In this document: positions 36,471 to 45,077 of the stretch, piece after piece
How positions within the stretch are numbered: the first letter of the stretch is position 1
Layout: each line of letters opens with the position of its first letter
Assembly (NCBI RefSeq): GCF_003628535.1
Contig: NZ_RBCI01000001.1
Coordinates: 682,001-746,000, forward strand
DNA length: 64,000 nt
From: Flavisolibacter nicotianae
Lineage (GTDB): Bacteria > Bacteroidota > Bacteroidia > Chitinophagales > Chitinophagaceae
Reading direction: 5' to 3'
Notes under the pieces: model-generated
What the model was told of the DNA's origin: nothing
The model's database searches: none
What the model saw: only the letters and a program-made list of their open reading frames with translations
Position numbers and translations under genes: made by a program

Positions 36471-37010
36471 TTACTGGATCTTTAGATCAAATCTTCCGTC
36501 GGTCACCGTAATGGGCGCACTGCCGTAACGGGCATTGCCGGTGAAGTGGAAGGTTCCGGCGATCACCCGGCTGGCCGTGTCGTACCGGGTGAGCACCACT
36601 TCGCCGGTCGCCTTTTCCGATGTGATCCATTCGTCCTCCACCTGGATCTTTCGCCTGACGTAATACGCATAGGCGGCGGATTGGTTAGGATACACGTCTG
36701 TTGCCTGGTCGAGCCGGTAGGTGCCCGGCCCCGTTACATTGCGCAGGTAAATTTCCATCTCGGTCTCAAGGGGTGTGCGGCTAAAGTTGCGGGCATTGAT
36801 GAAAACCGAATTCTCCACGCCAAAGCGGGCTTCGAGGATCGGCGCTGTCGGCAGGATGCCCGCCTTCAGCGGGCCCCAGTTCTCCCCGTTTATTTTGGCG
36901 CCAAACGTGTTGGCACCGGTCTGGGTTTCGTCCGGCAGGTTGCTGATTTCTTTTTTACAGGCGGACAGACACAGAGCCGCCACAGCGGCAAGAAGAAAAA
37001 ATTTTTTCAC
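36471..37010 (-). CDS. DUF6252-type lipoprotein
   Basis: A 179-residue lipoprotein with the lipobox LSAC and the pattern ANTFGAKINGENW (substrate-like start), then beta strands and ITVTDGRFDLKI at the end, typical of short Bacteroidota DUF6252 lipoproteins. A GTG at 37010 is the start that places the signal peptide at the N-terminus; the frame upstream of it lacks a good start. Function unknown. Confidence 0.7.
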   Translation of the reverse strand: MKKFFLLAAVAALCLSACKKEISNLPDETQTGANTFGAKINGENWGPLKAGILPTAPILEARFGVENSVFINARNFSRTPLETEMEIYLRNVTGPGTYRLDQATDVYPNQSAAYAYYVRRKIQVEDEWITSEKATGEVVLTRYDTASRVIAGTFHFTGNARYGSAPITVTDGRFDLKIQ

Positions 37011-37109
37011 GAGAACGGCTTTTGTTTGCGTCTGCAGAAACTGTGCGCCTTTTGCGACGGGTGCCGGAGTTTGCAACGTTTTAACGTACTTGCAGAAAAA
37101 ACCATCCGC

Positions 37110-38225
37110 ATGCAGGGAACCGCTATTCGATCGATTGAGCTTTATAAATTGTTTGTTCCGCTAAAAGAACCCTTTGTGATTTCGCTGGGCCCGATCCACA
37201 CGGTACAGAACGTGGTCGTCATCATCCGCACCGAAGACGGGTGTGCCGGCTACGGTGAATGCAGTCCCTACATGACCATCAACGGCGAAAGCGTGGATAC
37301 CTGTTTTATCGTGGGGCAATATTTTGCCAAAGTGCTAAAAGACAAAAATGCCCTGGACATTGCAGGTTGCACAGAGGCCATGGACAAGACCATTTATGCA
37401 AACAACAGCATCAAAAGCGCTTTCGACATAGCCCTGCACGACATTGCCGCCCAGCATTCGGGTGTGCCGCTTTACCGGTTTTTAGGCGGCGACAAAAACA
37501 AGGTGCTCGAAACCGATATGACAGTCAGCATCGGGGAGCCGCAAAAGATGAAGGAAGATGCCAGGCGCTTTCAGGCCGAAGGGTTTCCGGCCATCAAAGT
37601 AAAACTGGGTGGAACCAAAGAAGACGATGTGGCCAGGATCAGGGCCATCCGGGAAGGCATCGGCAGCAACCATCCCCTGCGCATCGATGCCAACCAAGGA
37701 TGGGGCACGGCAGATTATGCCATCGACGTCCTGCAGGCCCTGGCTGAATACGGCATTGAGCACTGCGAAGAACCCATTGCCCGTTACCGGTTCATGGAAC
37801 TGCCCAGGGTATCGGCGGCTTCGCCCATTCCCATCATGGCCGATGAAAGCTGCGGCGACGATCACGATGCGGAGCGGCTGATTGCCTTAAAGGCCTGCCC
37901 GATGTTCAACATCAAGCTGGGTAAATCGGGTGGTTTTTTTAAAGGAAAAAAGATCGCCGACCTGGGTGCGGCAGCCGGCCTGCACATGCAGGTGGGTGGG
38001 TTTATGGAGTCGCGGCTGGGAATGACGGCGGCGGCCCACCTGGCACTTAGCAACGCTGCCATTCACCATTGCGACTTCGACACGCCGCTGATGTTCACCG
38101 AAGACCCGGTGATCGGCGGAATTTCGTACCTGGAAAACGGGGTCATAGATGTGCCGGAAACACCGGGCCTCGGAGCGGTTATCGATGAGAGTTATCTGCG
38201 CAATGCGGAGTGTTGGATTTTATAA
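37110..38225 (+). CDS. Dipeptide epimerase (L-Ala-D/L-Glu epimerase-like, enolase superfamily)
   Basis: A 371-residue enolase-superfamily enzyme from the ATG at 37110 (a frame from 36546 is antisense to the lipoprotein gene). The acid-base lysine pair KVKLG (K163, K165), metal ligands D193 (DANQGW), E220 (EEP) and D245 (MADES), and K269 in the last strand are the L-Ala-D/L-Glu epimerase set. It epimerises cell-wall-derived dipeptides such as L-Ala-D-Glu. Substrate is inferred; other dipeptides are possible. Confidence 0.88.
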   Translation: MQGTAIRSIELYKLFVPLKEPFVISLGPIHTVQNVVVIIRTEDGCAGYGECSPYMTINGESVDTCFIVGQYFAKVLKDKNALDIAGCTEAMDKTIYANNSIKSAFDIALHDIAAQHSGVPLYRFLGGDKNKVLETDMTVSIGEPQKMKEDARRFQAEGFPAIKVKLGGTKEDDVARIRAIREGIGSNHPLRIDANQGWGTADYAIDVLQALAEYGIEHCEEPIARYRFMELPRVSAASPIPIMADESCGDDHDAERLIALKACPMFNIKLGKSGGFFKGKKIADLGAAAGLHMQVGGFMESRLGMTAAAHLALSNAAIHHCDFDTPLMFTEDPVIGGISYLENGVIDVPETPGLGAVIDESYLRNAECWIL

Positions 38226-38227
38226 AA

Positions 38228-38664
38228 CCTCACCCGGCCCTCTCCTCAAGGAGAGGAAGCCACAACGCACAGCGCCAGCTTAAGCAAGTTGTTTTGATAT
38301 GCTGCAGAATTCCATCCCTTCGGGGATGGAATTCTTTTTTGCCCAGCTGCGTTCCGAACGTTGAAGGGAGCGTCGCAACGGAAGCTTAATAGTTATTCTA
38401 GTGCTGGTGACAAAAAACATATCGCTCCTACGGAGCTTTATTCTCTCTATTGCTCTTTCTTTCTACTAACACGTTGCCCCGCCGGGGCAAAAGAGAAAGC
38501 TGTTGGCGAGGACGCCAACCAGCAGCAAAAAGCCTCCATCAAAATGACTGATGAAGGCTTTGAAGTATCGTGCAAAAGCAAGGGTCTGTGCAGATGCCAC
38601 TCCCTCCTTTGGAGGGCGGGGAGGCTGAGGAAAAAAGAAAGGGGCCCCGAACCAAGGCCCCTTT
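38228..38664. repeat. Palindrome array: at least seven hairpin modules in a row
   Basis: Within ~440 bases after the epimerase gene lie: CCTCACCCGGCCCTCTCC..AAGGAGAGG (38228-38256), the GAATTCCATCCC hairpin (38307-38334), GCTCC/GGAGC (38424-38436), TTGCCCC/GGGGCAA (38474-38490), GTTGGCG/CGCCAAC (38502-38519), AAAGCC..GGCTTT (38528-38561), CCCTCC/GGAGGG (38602-38616) and AAAGGGGCC/GGCCCCTTT (38638-38664). A 48-base core (38556-38603) between the last modules is nearly identical to 63108-63155. A small open frame here is a by-product. Confidence 0.75.
38307..38341 (+). terminator. Perfect hairpin with TTCG loop and T run
   Basis: GAATTCCATCCC-TTCG-GGGATGGAATTC followed by six T residues, 80 bases after the epimerase stop. 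It works as a terminator and is also one module of the palindrome array. Confidence 0.85.
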
Positions 38665-38975
38665 TACAAGCCACCATCCTCTTCCACCTAAGAGGTCGTT
38701 TATACTAAGTTTGTAAGGTAAGGGTGAAGCGTTTGTCGCGTTCGTGTTGTAGTGAAACAAACATGATACCAATTCCATTTTCTGCTTTAAAGACGGCCTT
38801 GTCTCTTTTTTTTCCCAAAAAATTGTTGACGAAAGACAACACCTGTGATTTTGGTAACGAAATTTTTACCCACTTTCGTTCACAAACTCAACATTATCAG
38901 TCAACCACATCACTAACATCGGCGTCACTACCGGGCTTGCTGTTTCACCGGCGCACCCCTTTACCTTTGCGGCGC

Positions 38976-40103
38976 ATGCGCATTGCCGTCAACACACGTT
39001 TTTTATTGCAGCAGCAACTGGAAGGGTTTGGCTATTTCACCCGCGAGGTGCTTTCCACCCTGACCCGGCAGCACCCGGAGCACGAATTTCATTTTTTCTT
39101 CGACCGCCCCTTTCCCGAGGAATTTCTGTTTTCCGGTAACGTCAAAGGCCATGTGCTTGCGCCGCCGGCCCGCCACCCGCTTCTGTGGAAGTACTGGTTC
39201 GACGTCAGCGTATCCCGGCGCTTGAAACAGCTCAAAGCCGATGTTTTTCTTTCTCCCGACGGCCAGTGTTCGCTGACAACATCGGTACCGCAATGCCTCG
39301 TGGTGCACGACCTGGGTTTTTTGCATTACCCGGAAGGCTATCAAAAAAGCCACCTGGCCTATTACAAACGCTACACGCCAAAATTCATCCGCAAGGCCGC
39401 CATCGTGGCGACTGTTTCGGCGTTTTCGAAAAACGATATCGTGCGCCAGTACAAAACACCGCCGGAGAAAATCGCGGTCGTGTACAACGGGGTGAAAGAG
39501 ATTTTTGCTCCCACCGGCTTTGAAGAGAAGATGGCCGTAAAGGAATCTTATACCGGCGGAGCCGAATATTTTCTTTATGCCGGTGCCATCCAGCCGCGAA
39601 AAAACATTGTTAACCTGCTCAAGGCATTTTCCATTTTCAAGCGTCGCATGCACAGTTCTCTGAAACTGGTGCTGGCCGGGCGGCTGGCCTGGAAGAACGA
39701 GGACTTCCTCGCCCTGCTGAAAACCTACAAGTATAAAGACGATGTGGTGCTGACAGGCTACCTGGCGGAAAGCGAGCTGGCACAGCTGATGGCCGCGGCC
39801 TATGCTTTTGTGTACCCGTCGCATTTTGAAGGGTTTGGCGTGCCTGTGCTGGAGGCCATGAAGTGCGGTGTGCCGGTGCTGACCTCGAAGGGCTCGGCGA
39901 TGGAGGAGATCAGCGAAGGGACGGCCCTTTTCTTCGACCCGGCCAATGTGGACGATATTGCTTACCAGCTCATGTTCGTTTACAAAAACGAAGGCGAGCG
40001 AAGTGCACTGGTGCAAAAAGGAAAGGAAGTTGCTGCCCCTTATACCTGGCAACGAACGGCCGACCGGCTATGGGCTTGTTTGCTGCAGGCAGCAGGAGGG
40101 TGA
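38976..40103 (+). CDS. GT4-family glycosyltransferase (glycosyltransferase family 1 domain)
   Basis: A 375-residue GT-B enzyme from the ATG at 38976 (MRIAVNTRFLL). The N-terminal domain binds the acceptor; the donor domain begins near YFLYAGAIQPRKN (about 203) and ends with the GT4 signature HFEGFGVPVLEAMKCGVPVLTS-x-x-x-A (E-x7-E-like, about 288-310). Transfers a sugar from an NDP-sugar, perhaps to LPS or exopolysaccharide. The long leader upstream (38665-38975) is not coding. Confidence 0.9.
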   Translation: MRIAVNTRFLLQQQLEGFGYFTREVLSTLTRQHPEHEFHFFFDRPFPEEFLFSGNVKGHVLAPPARHPLLWKYWFDVSVSRRLKQLKADVFLSPDGQCSLTTSVPQCLVVHDLGFLHYPEGYQKSHLAYYKRYTPKFIRKAAIVATVSAFSKNDIVRQYKTPPEKIAVVYNGVKEIFAPTGFEEKMAVKESYTGGAEYFLYAGAIQPRKNIVNLLKAFSIFKRRMHSSLKLVLAGRLAWKNEDFLALLKTYKYKDDVVLTGYLAESELAQLMAAAYAFVYPSHFEGFGVPVLEAMKCGVPVLTSKGSAMEEISEGTALFFDPANVDDIAYQLMFVYKNEGERSALVQKGKEVAAPYTWQRTADRLWACLLQAAGG

Positions 40104-40192
40104 TTGGCCCATGGTGAAATGGCTACGAGCTGTTTGGATGGACGAAAGGTTGCCGTGCACACAGTGTTAGCAGGACCAAATGAAAACTTTCT

Positions 40193-40230
40193 TCCATTCA
40201 CACTCACCATTGACCATTCACCACCTCACC
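40193..40230. repeat. Heptad repeat (ATTCACC / ATTGACC words)
   Basis: CATTCAC-ACTCACC-ATTGACC-ATTCACC-ACCTCACC, five words at seven-base spacing, ending 31 bases before gldC. Confidence 0.65.
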
Positions 40231-40261
40231 TTTTCCTATCTTCGCCGCCTAATTTATTCGC

Positions 40262-40609
40262 ATGGCAAAATCGACAATCAAAATCGATGTGGAGCTGGAT
40301 GAACAAAAGATTCCGGCCAGTATAGAATGGTCGGCAACCGACAGTACGATCGAAAGGCCGCAGCAAGCCAAGGCCTTTATGCTTTCGCTGTGGGATGGTG
40401 CTGACAAAGCTGCTCTTCGCATTGACCTGTGGACTCAAAAAATGATGGTGGATGAAATGGCTGATTTTTATTACCAGACCTTCATGACCATGGCGGACAC
40501 CTTTCAGCGGGCCACCCGCATGACAGAGCTGACCGACGAAATGAAAGCGCATGCACAGGAATTCTACAAGAAATTCCAGGAACTGCAGATGCGGGAGAAC
40601 AAAGCGTAA
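40262..40609 (+). CDS. gldC: Gliding motility protein GldC
   Basis: A 115-residue cytosolic protein matching GldC: STIKIDVELDEQKIPASIEWSA, then KAFMLSLWDG and ALRIDLWTQKMMVDEMADFYYQTFMTMADTFQRAT with a C-terminal helix. In gliding Flavobacteria GldC accompanies GldB; here gldB is not in the window. Chitinophagaceae that do not glide often retain the gene, so motility should not be inferred from it. Confidence 0.88.
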   Translation: MAKSTIKIDVELDEQKIPASIEWSATDSTIERPQQAKAFMLSLWDGADKAALRIDLWTQKMMVDEMADFYYQTFMTMADTFQRATRMTELTDEMKAHAQEFYKKFQELQMRENKA

Positions 40610-40610
40610 G

Positions 40611-40678
40611 AATTGATGAATGTTGAATGCTGAATTGGCATTTCGTTCATAATTTAAAATTTGCCATTTATAATTTCT
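40611..40678. repeat. Heptad repeat (TGAATGT / TGAATGC words) with inverted partner
   Basis: TTGATGAATGTTGAATGCTGAATTGGC followed by CATTTCGTTCATAATTTAAAATTTGCCATTTATAATTTC, in the gap between gldC and the YqeY-like gene. Same design as the other heptad repeats. Confidence 0.65.
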
Positions 40679-40682
40679 TTAT

Positions 40683-41135
40683 ATGAGCCTTGAATTACAA
40701 GTGATGGCCGAAATGAAAGAGGCCATGAAAGCAAAAGACGAAGCCACCCTGCGCGGGTTGCGGGCCATCAAAGCCGAAATCATCAAAGCCAAAACCGAAC
40801 CCGGTGCCGGCGGCGACGTATCGGCTGAAAAGGAAGTCAGCCTGCTGCAAAAAATGGTGAAACAACGCCGCGACTCACTCGACATCTATCAACAGCAGAA
40901 CCGTGCCGACCTTGCACAAAAAGAAGAAGAAGAAATCCGGGTGATCGAAAAATTCCTGCCCAAACAATTGAGTCCGGAAGAACTCAAAGCTGCTCTGCAG
41001 CAGATCATTTCCGAAACCGGCGCCGCGTCGCCTGCCGACATGGGAAAGGTCATGGGTGTGGCTACGAAACAACTGGCCGGGAAAGCCGATGGCAAATCTA
41101 TCTCAGCAGCGGTAAAGGAGCTGCTTTCCAAATAA
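40683..41135 (+). CDS. GatB/YqeY-domain protein
   Basis: A 150-residue helical protein of the YqeY family (MSLELQVMAEMKEAMKAKDEATLRGLRAIKAEIIKAK ... FLPKQLSPEELKAALQQIISETGA ... AADMGKVMGVATKQLAGKADGKSISAAVKELL in segments). Related to the tail of GatB, which binds tRNA; the stand-alone role is unclear. Confidence 0.9.
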   Translation: MSLELQVMAEMKEAMKAKDEATLRGLRAIKAEIIKAKTEPGAGGDVSAEKEVSLLQKMVKQRRDSLDIYQQQNRADLAQKEEEEIRVIEKFLPKQLSPEELKAALQQIISETGAASPADMGKVMGVATKQLAGKADGKSISAAVKELLSK

Positions 41136-41138
41136 GCG

Positions 41139-41191
41139 GTAGAAAGTTGGCAGTCAAATGATGCAACTGCCTACTGCTTACTGCCTACTTT
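41139..41191. repeat. Heptad repeat (ACTGCCT / ACTGCTT words)
   Basis: AACTGCCT-ACTGCTT-ACTGCCT-ACTTT near 41165-41191, with AGAAAGTTGGCAGTC as a partial complement before it. Fills almost the whole 62-base gap between YqeY and CvpA genes. Confidence 0.65.
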
Positions 41192-41197
41192 ACTCCT

Positions 41198-41740
41198 ATG
41201 CTGATTGACATCATCGCCCTGATCTTACTGGTTGTGGCTGTATTCAAAGGATTGCGCAAAGGGCTGGTGGTTGCCCTTTTTTCGTTCGTGGCTTACCTCG
41301 TTGGTCTTGCCGCAGCACTGAAGCTGTCCACGCTGATGGCAGGATATATCGGTACCAATGTGGACGTGTCGCAACGCTGGCTGCCCTTCCTGGCTTTTTT
41401 CCTGGTGTTTGTCATTGTGGTGTTGCTGGTGCGGCTGGGGGCAAAAGCGATTGAAGGCGCCATGCGCCTGATGCTGCTTGGCTGGCTGAACCGGCTGGGT
41501 GGCGTGGTGCTGTATCTGCTGATTTATTTTTTCATTTTCAGCATCCTTCTTTTTTACGCGACGCAATTGCACTGGCTGAAGGAAAACACAATCCGCACGT
41601 CGGTGACGTACGGTTTTATCGAACCCTTTGCACCAAAGATCATGGATATCCTTGGCGCCATTCTTCCCTTCTTCCGGCATATGTTTGACGAACTGCTGGA
41701 TTTTTTTGGAAAGGTCGGTGCCAAAAAGGCAAGCGCCTAG
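41198..41740 (+). CDS. CvpA family membrane protein
   Basis: A 180-residue protein with four hydrophobic segments; the opening MLIDIIALILLVVAVFKGLRKGLVVALFSFVAYLVGLAAAL is typical of CvpA. In E. coli CvpA affects colicin V export and envelope homeostasis. Confidence 0.85.
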   Translation: MLIDIIALILLVVAVFKGLRKGLVVALFSFVAYLVGLAAALKLSTLMAGYIGTNVDVSQRWLPFLAFFLVFVIVVLLVRLGAKAIEGAMRLMLLGWLNRLGGVVLYLLIYFFIFSILLFYATQLHWLKENTIRTSVTYGFIEPFAPKIMDILGAILPFFRHMFDELLDFFGKVGAKKASA

Positions 41741-41920
41741 CCGGTAAGTCGACCGTGCTTGACACAGAAAAACACGGATTGACTTCGTGCATTCCGGCAG
41801 AATGGAGCCAACGGTTGTGCACAGCGGAAATCATGATTTTGAACACTTTCGCAACATGGCCCCTCACTTCGTGCTATTTGTAAAAAACAGTTACTTTAGC
41901 AACATTAGAACACAATATTC

Positions 41921-42697
41921 ATGCAATACCAGGTAAAAGAACAAGGAAGGTTTAAGTTTATTGAAGAGGGTGAAGGCGAACCTCTCGTATTGCTGCACGG
42001 GCTTTTTGGTGCACTCAGCAACTTTAGAGATTTGGTGGAGCATTTCAGAAAGCAGTACAAAGTTGTGGTGCCCCTTTTGCCGCTGTTTGACCTGGACATC
42101 CTCCACACCACTGTTGGCGGCCTGGCCAAGTACGTTCATAAATTTTTGGAAACAAGAGATTATACCGGCGTTCATCTCCTGGGCAATTCGCTGGGCGGAC
42201 ACGTTGCCCTTGTGCATACGCTGAAGCACCCGGAACGAATCAAATCGCTCATTCTCACCGGCTCTTCGGGTTTATTCGAAAACGGTATGGGCGATACCTA
42301 TCCCAAGCGCGGCGACTACGAATACATCCGGAAAAAAACAGAGATCACCTTTTATGACCCGGCCATGGCCACCAAAGAACTGGTGGACGAAGTGTTTGAA
42401 ATTACCCGCAACCGGCTAAAAGTGATCAAGATCATTGCCCTTGCCAAAAGCGCCATCCGCAACAACCTGGGCGAGGAGTTGAAAAACATCCGGCAACCGA
42501 CCTTGCTTGTCTGGGGCAACAACGACACCATTACCCCTCCTTTCGTGGCACGGGAATTTCACCGTCTGATCCCGGGCAGCGAACTGCATTTCATCGACCG
42601 GTGCGGCCATGCACCGATGATGGAACGGCCGGAAGAGTTCAACGTGATTTTGGAAAATTTTTTGAAAAAACTTGCTACCACTGCAACAGTTGCTTAG
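41921..42697 (+). CDS. Alpha/beta hydrolase
   Basis: A 258-residue cytosolic hydrolase: oxyanion loop HGLFG (26-30), nucleophile S90 in GNSLGG, Asp202 in WGNNDTITPP, His230 in DRCGHAPMM. Resembles 2-hydroxy-muconate-type or MhpC-like hydrolases; substrate unknown. It precedes the CBS-protein gene by 32 bases, a pair common in Bacteroidota. Confidence 0.88.
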   Translation: MQYQVKEQGRFKFIEEGEGEPLVLLHGLFGALSNFRDLVEHFRKQYKVVVPLLPLFDLDILHTTVGGLAKYVHKFLETRDYTGVHLLGNSLGGHVALVHTLKHPERIKSLILTGSSGLFENGMGDTYPKRGDYEYIRKKTEITFYDPAMATKELVDEVFEITRNRLKVIKIIALAKSAIRNNLGEELKNIRQPTLLVWGNNDTITPPFVAREFHRLIPGSELHFIDRCGHAPMMERPEEFNVILENFLKKLATTATVA

Positions 42698-42729
42698 GTT
42701 AGCATGTCTTACCTAAAGACAACCGTTCT

Positions 42730-43386
42730 ATGTTAACCCGTGATCTCATATCGAATGCCATTCCTTATCTCCACAAAGGCGATACTGTTTATCATGCGTT
42801 GCAACTGATGAACGATTACCACGTTGCTCACCTGCCGGTGGTGGAAGACGATCATTATCTTGGTATCATCAGCGAAGAACAATTGCTTCAGAACGACGAA
42901 GAAACCCAGCTTACCGACCTGGAAATCACCGACGGCACCACGTCCGTGCAGGCCAACGAGCATTTTTTGAAAGCCATTCAAACCGCTGTTGTCAACAAAT
43001 TGAGCATTGTACCGGTGGTGGAAGAAAAACAGTTGCTGGGGATCGTTACCTACAACGACCTGCTGCGCTATGCATCGGAGTTCATGAGCCTTAACCAGCC
43101 CGGCGCTCTGATTGTGCTGGAAGTGGAAAACCACAACTACTCTTTTACCGAAATCAACCGCATTGTCGAGTCGGTTGGTGCACAAATTACCCAACTTAAC
43201 ACCTATACCGACGTGGAAAGCGGAACGACCCAGGTGACCATCCGCGTCAACAAAGTCGAGGTCTCGGACCTGGTAAGCACGTTTCAACGTTACGAGTACA
43301 ACGTAAAATATTATTTTGGAGAAGAGTTGTACCAGAACGAGCTAAAGGCCAACTACGACAATCTGATGAATTATCTCAATATTTAA
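42730..43386 (+). CDS. CBS-pair protein with C-terminal ACT-like domain
   Basis: A 218-residue protein with two CBS motifs (HALQLMNDYHVAHLPVVEDDHYLGIISEE about 22-50; FLKAIQTAVVNKLSIVPVVEEKQLLGIVTYNDLL about 76-114) and an ACT-like tail (ALIVLEVENHNYSFTEINRIVESVGAQI, about 130-200). CBS and ACT modules sense adenosyl compounds and amino acids. It is the first gene of the run CBS, POTRA/barrel, NAD kinase, porG, uppS found in this phylum. Confidence 0.88.
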   Translation: MLTRDLISNAIPYLHKGDTVYHALQLMNDYHVAHLPVVEDDHYLGIISEEQLLQNDEETQLTDLEITDGTTSVQANEHFLKAIQTAVVNKLSIVPVVEEKQLLGIVTYNDLLRYASEFMSLNQPGALIVLEVENHNYSFTEINRIVESVGAQITQLNTYTDVESGTTQVTIRVNKVEVSDLVSTFQRYEYNVKYYFGEELYQNELKANYDNLMNYLNI

Positions 43387-43522
43387 CCGCCCTTGCAGAA
43401 TTCCCGCTGCACGCCACGGATACCTGTATTTCCACCGGATTTTGCTTATCTTCCTGACTGCGAATCTGTGATTTTTAGAACGGTACGTTATTCGTATCAT
43501 ATTTGTTGGAGGAAAGCCACTG

Positions 43523-44965
43523 ATGAAAATTTGCTTGCTTTTTGGGTTTTTGTGCGTGGCCTTTTTGTTTGGCGCCAAGCTAAGGGCGCAGGAGGCGTTG
43601 GCCAGCGACCACCTGATTTATTCTACCAGCCATCCCGAAGAAACAGTTCAGGCCAGCAGTGACGTGGCGTTTACCGTTCGCGAGGTATCCGTCAGCGGGA
43701 ACAAGCGCACAAGACGGTCCACCGTGCTGCGGGAACTTCCCTTCCAGGCAGGCGAATCGTATCCCTTGCCCGAAATCATCAAAAAACTGGAACAGGCCAA
43801 ACAGCAGTTGATGAATACATCGCTGTTTCGCAACGTGGTCGTCAGCCTGCGAAGCGTGAAAGACCTCGATGCCTATGTTACCGTGGATGTGGAAGAGAAG
43901 TGGTATTTCTATCCCCAGCCTTTCCTCCGCTTGGCCAACGGCACTTTTTCACAATGGAACGAAAGGGGCCGGAAACTGGAACATCTGAACTACGGCTTAA
44001 AGCTTACGCAATACAATTTCTCCGGACGCGGCGACAAGATGTACGTCAACCTGACCAACGGCTACACCAAAAAAGTAGACCTGCAGTACCGCGGTTTTTT
44101 TCTCGATAAAGAATTGAAGTGGTCGTCGAGCATCAACTTTACCTACGGCAAAAACCGCGAGCTGAATTATGCCACCGAAAACAACAAGCTTCTGCCGATC
44201 AAAACCCCCGATGGTTACCTCTACGAATTTTACGAAAGTTCCGTTGATGTCAGCTACAGGCCGGCCATCAAAACCCGTCACACATTTTCCATTGGCTACA
44301 AATACAACAGGATCGGCGATACGGTGCGCAAGCTCAATAGCTTTTACACGCCATCCAACAACACGTTCAACTATCCCTATATTACGTACAGGGTCTTATT
44401 CCAGGACCTCGATTTCAACCCCTATCCCACCAAGGGAAAAGAAGGCGAAGTGTCGCTCCACAAGGCCGGCTTTGGCGGCGATGTCAACCTCTGGCAGCTT
44501 TCGCTGAAGGGTTCCCGTTACTGGCCGCTGGGTACCCGGTATTTTTTCAGTCTCAATGCGGGCGGTGTTTTAAAGTTGCCTTTCCGCCAGCCGTATTTCA
44601 CCCAGCACTTCCTGGGTTACGGGGATGCATATTTGCAGGGCTACGAAAACTACATTATCGACGGTGTGACCGGCGGCTATGCAAAGGCAACCATTTCCCG
44701 CAGTCTTTTGAAAACAGCCGTATCGCTGCCACAGAACAAGTGGTTCAAATCGCTGCGCAGCATCCCGGTGAAACTGTTTGTGAAATCATTTGTCAATACC
44801 GGCTACGCTTACAACGGAAACGAAACACCATACAATGGCTTAAACAACCGAATGCTCTACAGCGCCGGTGTGGGTGCGGACCTTGTGCTGTTCACCGACC
44901 TTGTTTTCAAGTTTGAATGGAGCTTTAACCAGTTAGGGCAAAACGGTCTATATTTACATCAATAG
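43523..44965 (+). CDS. Outer-membrane POTRA and beta-barrel protein (BamA/TamA-related)
   Basis: A 480-residue protein with a signal peptide (ending LRAQ, about 23), one POTRA domain (about 50-130: VREVSVSGNKRTRRSTVLREL ... LMNTSLFRNVVVSL ... VTVDVEEKWYF) and a barrel to the C-terminus. It is shorter than BamA (five POTRA), so it is a BamA/FhaC-like relative rather than BamA itself. Its stop codon overlaps the heptad repeat beginning at 44965. Confidence 0.8.
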   Translation: MKICLLFGFLCVAFLFGAKLRAQEALASDHLIYSTSHPEETVQASSDVAFTVREVSVSGNKRTRRSTVLRELPFQAGESYPLPEIIKKLEQAKQQLMNTSLFRNVVVSLRSVKDLDAYVTVDVEEKWYFYPQPFLRLANGTFSQWNERGRKLEHLNYGLKLTQYNFSGRGDKMYVNLTNGYTKKVDLQYRGFFLDKELKWSSSINFTYGKNRELNYATENNKLLPIKTPDGYLYEFYESSVDVSYRPAIKTRHTFSIGYKYNRIGDTVRKLNSFYTPSNNTFNYPYITYRVLFQDLDFNPYPTKGKEGEVSLHKAGFGGDVNLWQLSLKGSRYWPLGTRYFFSLNAGGVLKLPFRQPYFTQHFLGYGDAYLQGYENYIIDGVTGGYAKATISRSLLKTAVSLPQNKWFKSLRSIPVKLFVKSFVNTGYAYNGNETPYNGLNNRMLYSAGVGADLVLFTDLVFKFEWSFNQLGQNGLYLHQ

Positions 44966-45070
44966 TTCACGAGTTCACAAGTTTACGGTTCACAAGTTGG
45001 AAGCCTTTAGTGGCAATTTCTTCCACAGGCGCCAGACTCGTGAATGTATAAACTCGTGAACGGGTAAACT
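44965..45070. repeat. Octad repeat GTTCACAA/GTTCACGA with inverted partner
   Basis: AGTTCACGAGTTCACAAGTTTACGGTTCACAAGTTGG (44964-45000), a ~34-base spacer, then its complement, ACTCGTGAATGTATAAACTCGTGAACGGGTAAAC (about 45036-45070). The same words occur at 47127, 52203, 56536 and 56621. Confidence 0.75.
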
Positions 45071-45077
45071 GATTATC

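Noticed and set aside
38361-38708. 115-codon frame in the palindrome array
   Set aside because: Its residues follow the palindromic DNA, so it is a by-product of the repeats.
40262-40609. Proof of gliding motility from gldC
   Set aside because: gldC alone is found in non-gliding Bacteroidota; the other gld and spr genes are not in the window.
44965-45070. Direct repeats as a CRISPR array
   Set aside because: The units are 7-8 bases, degenerate and without spacers; no cas gene is near.
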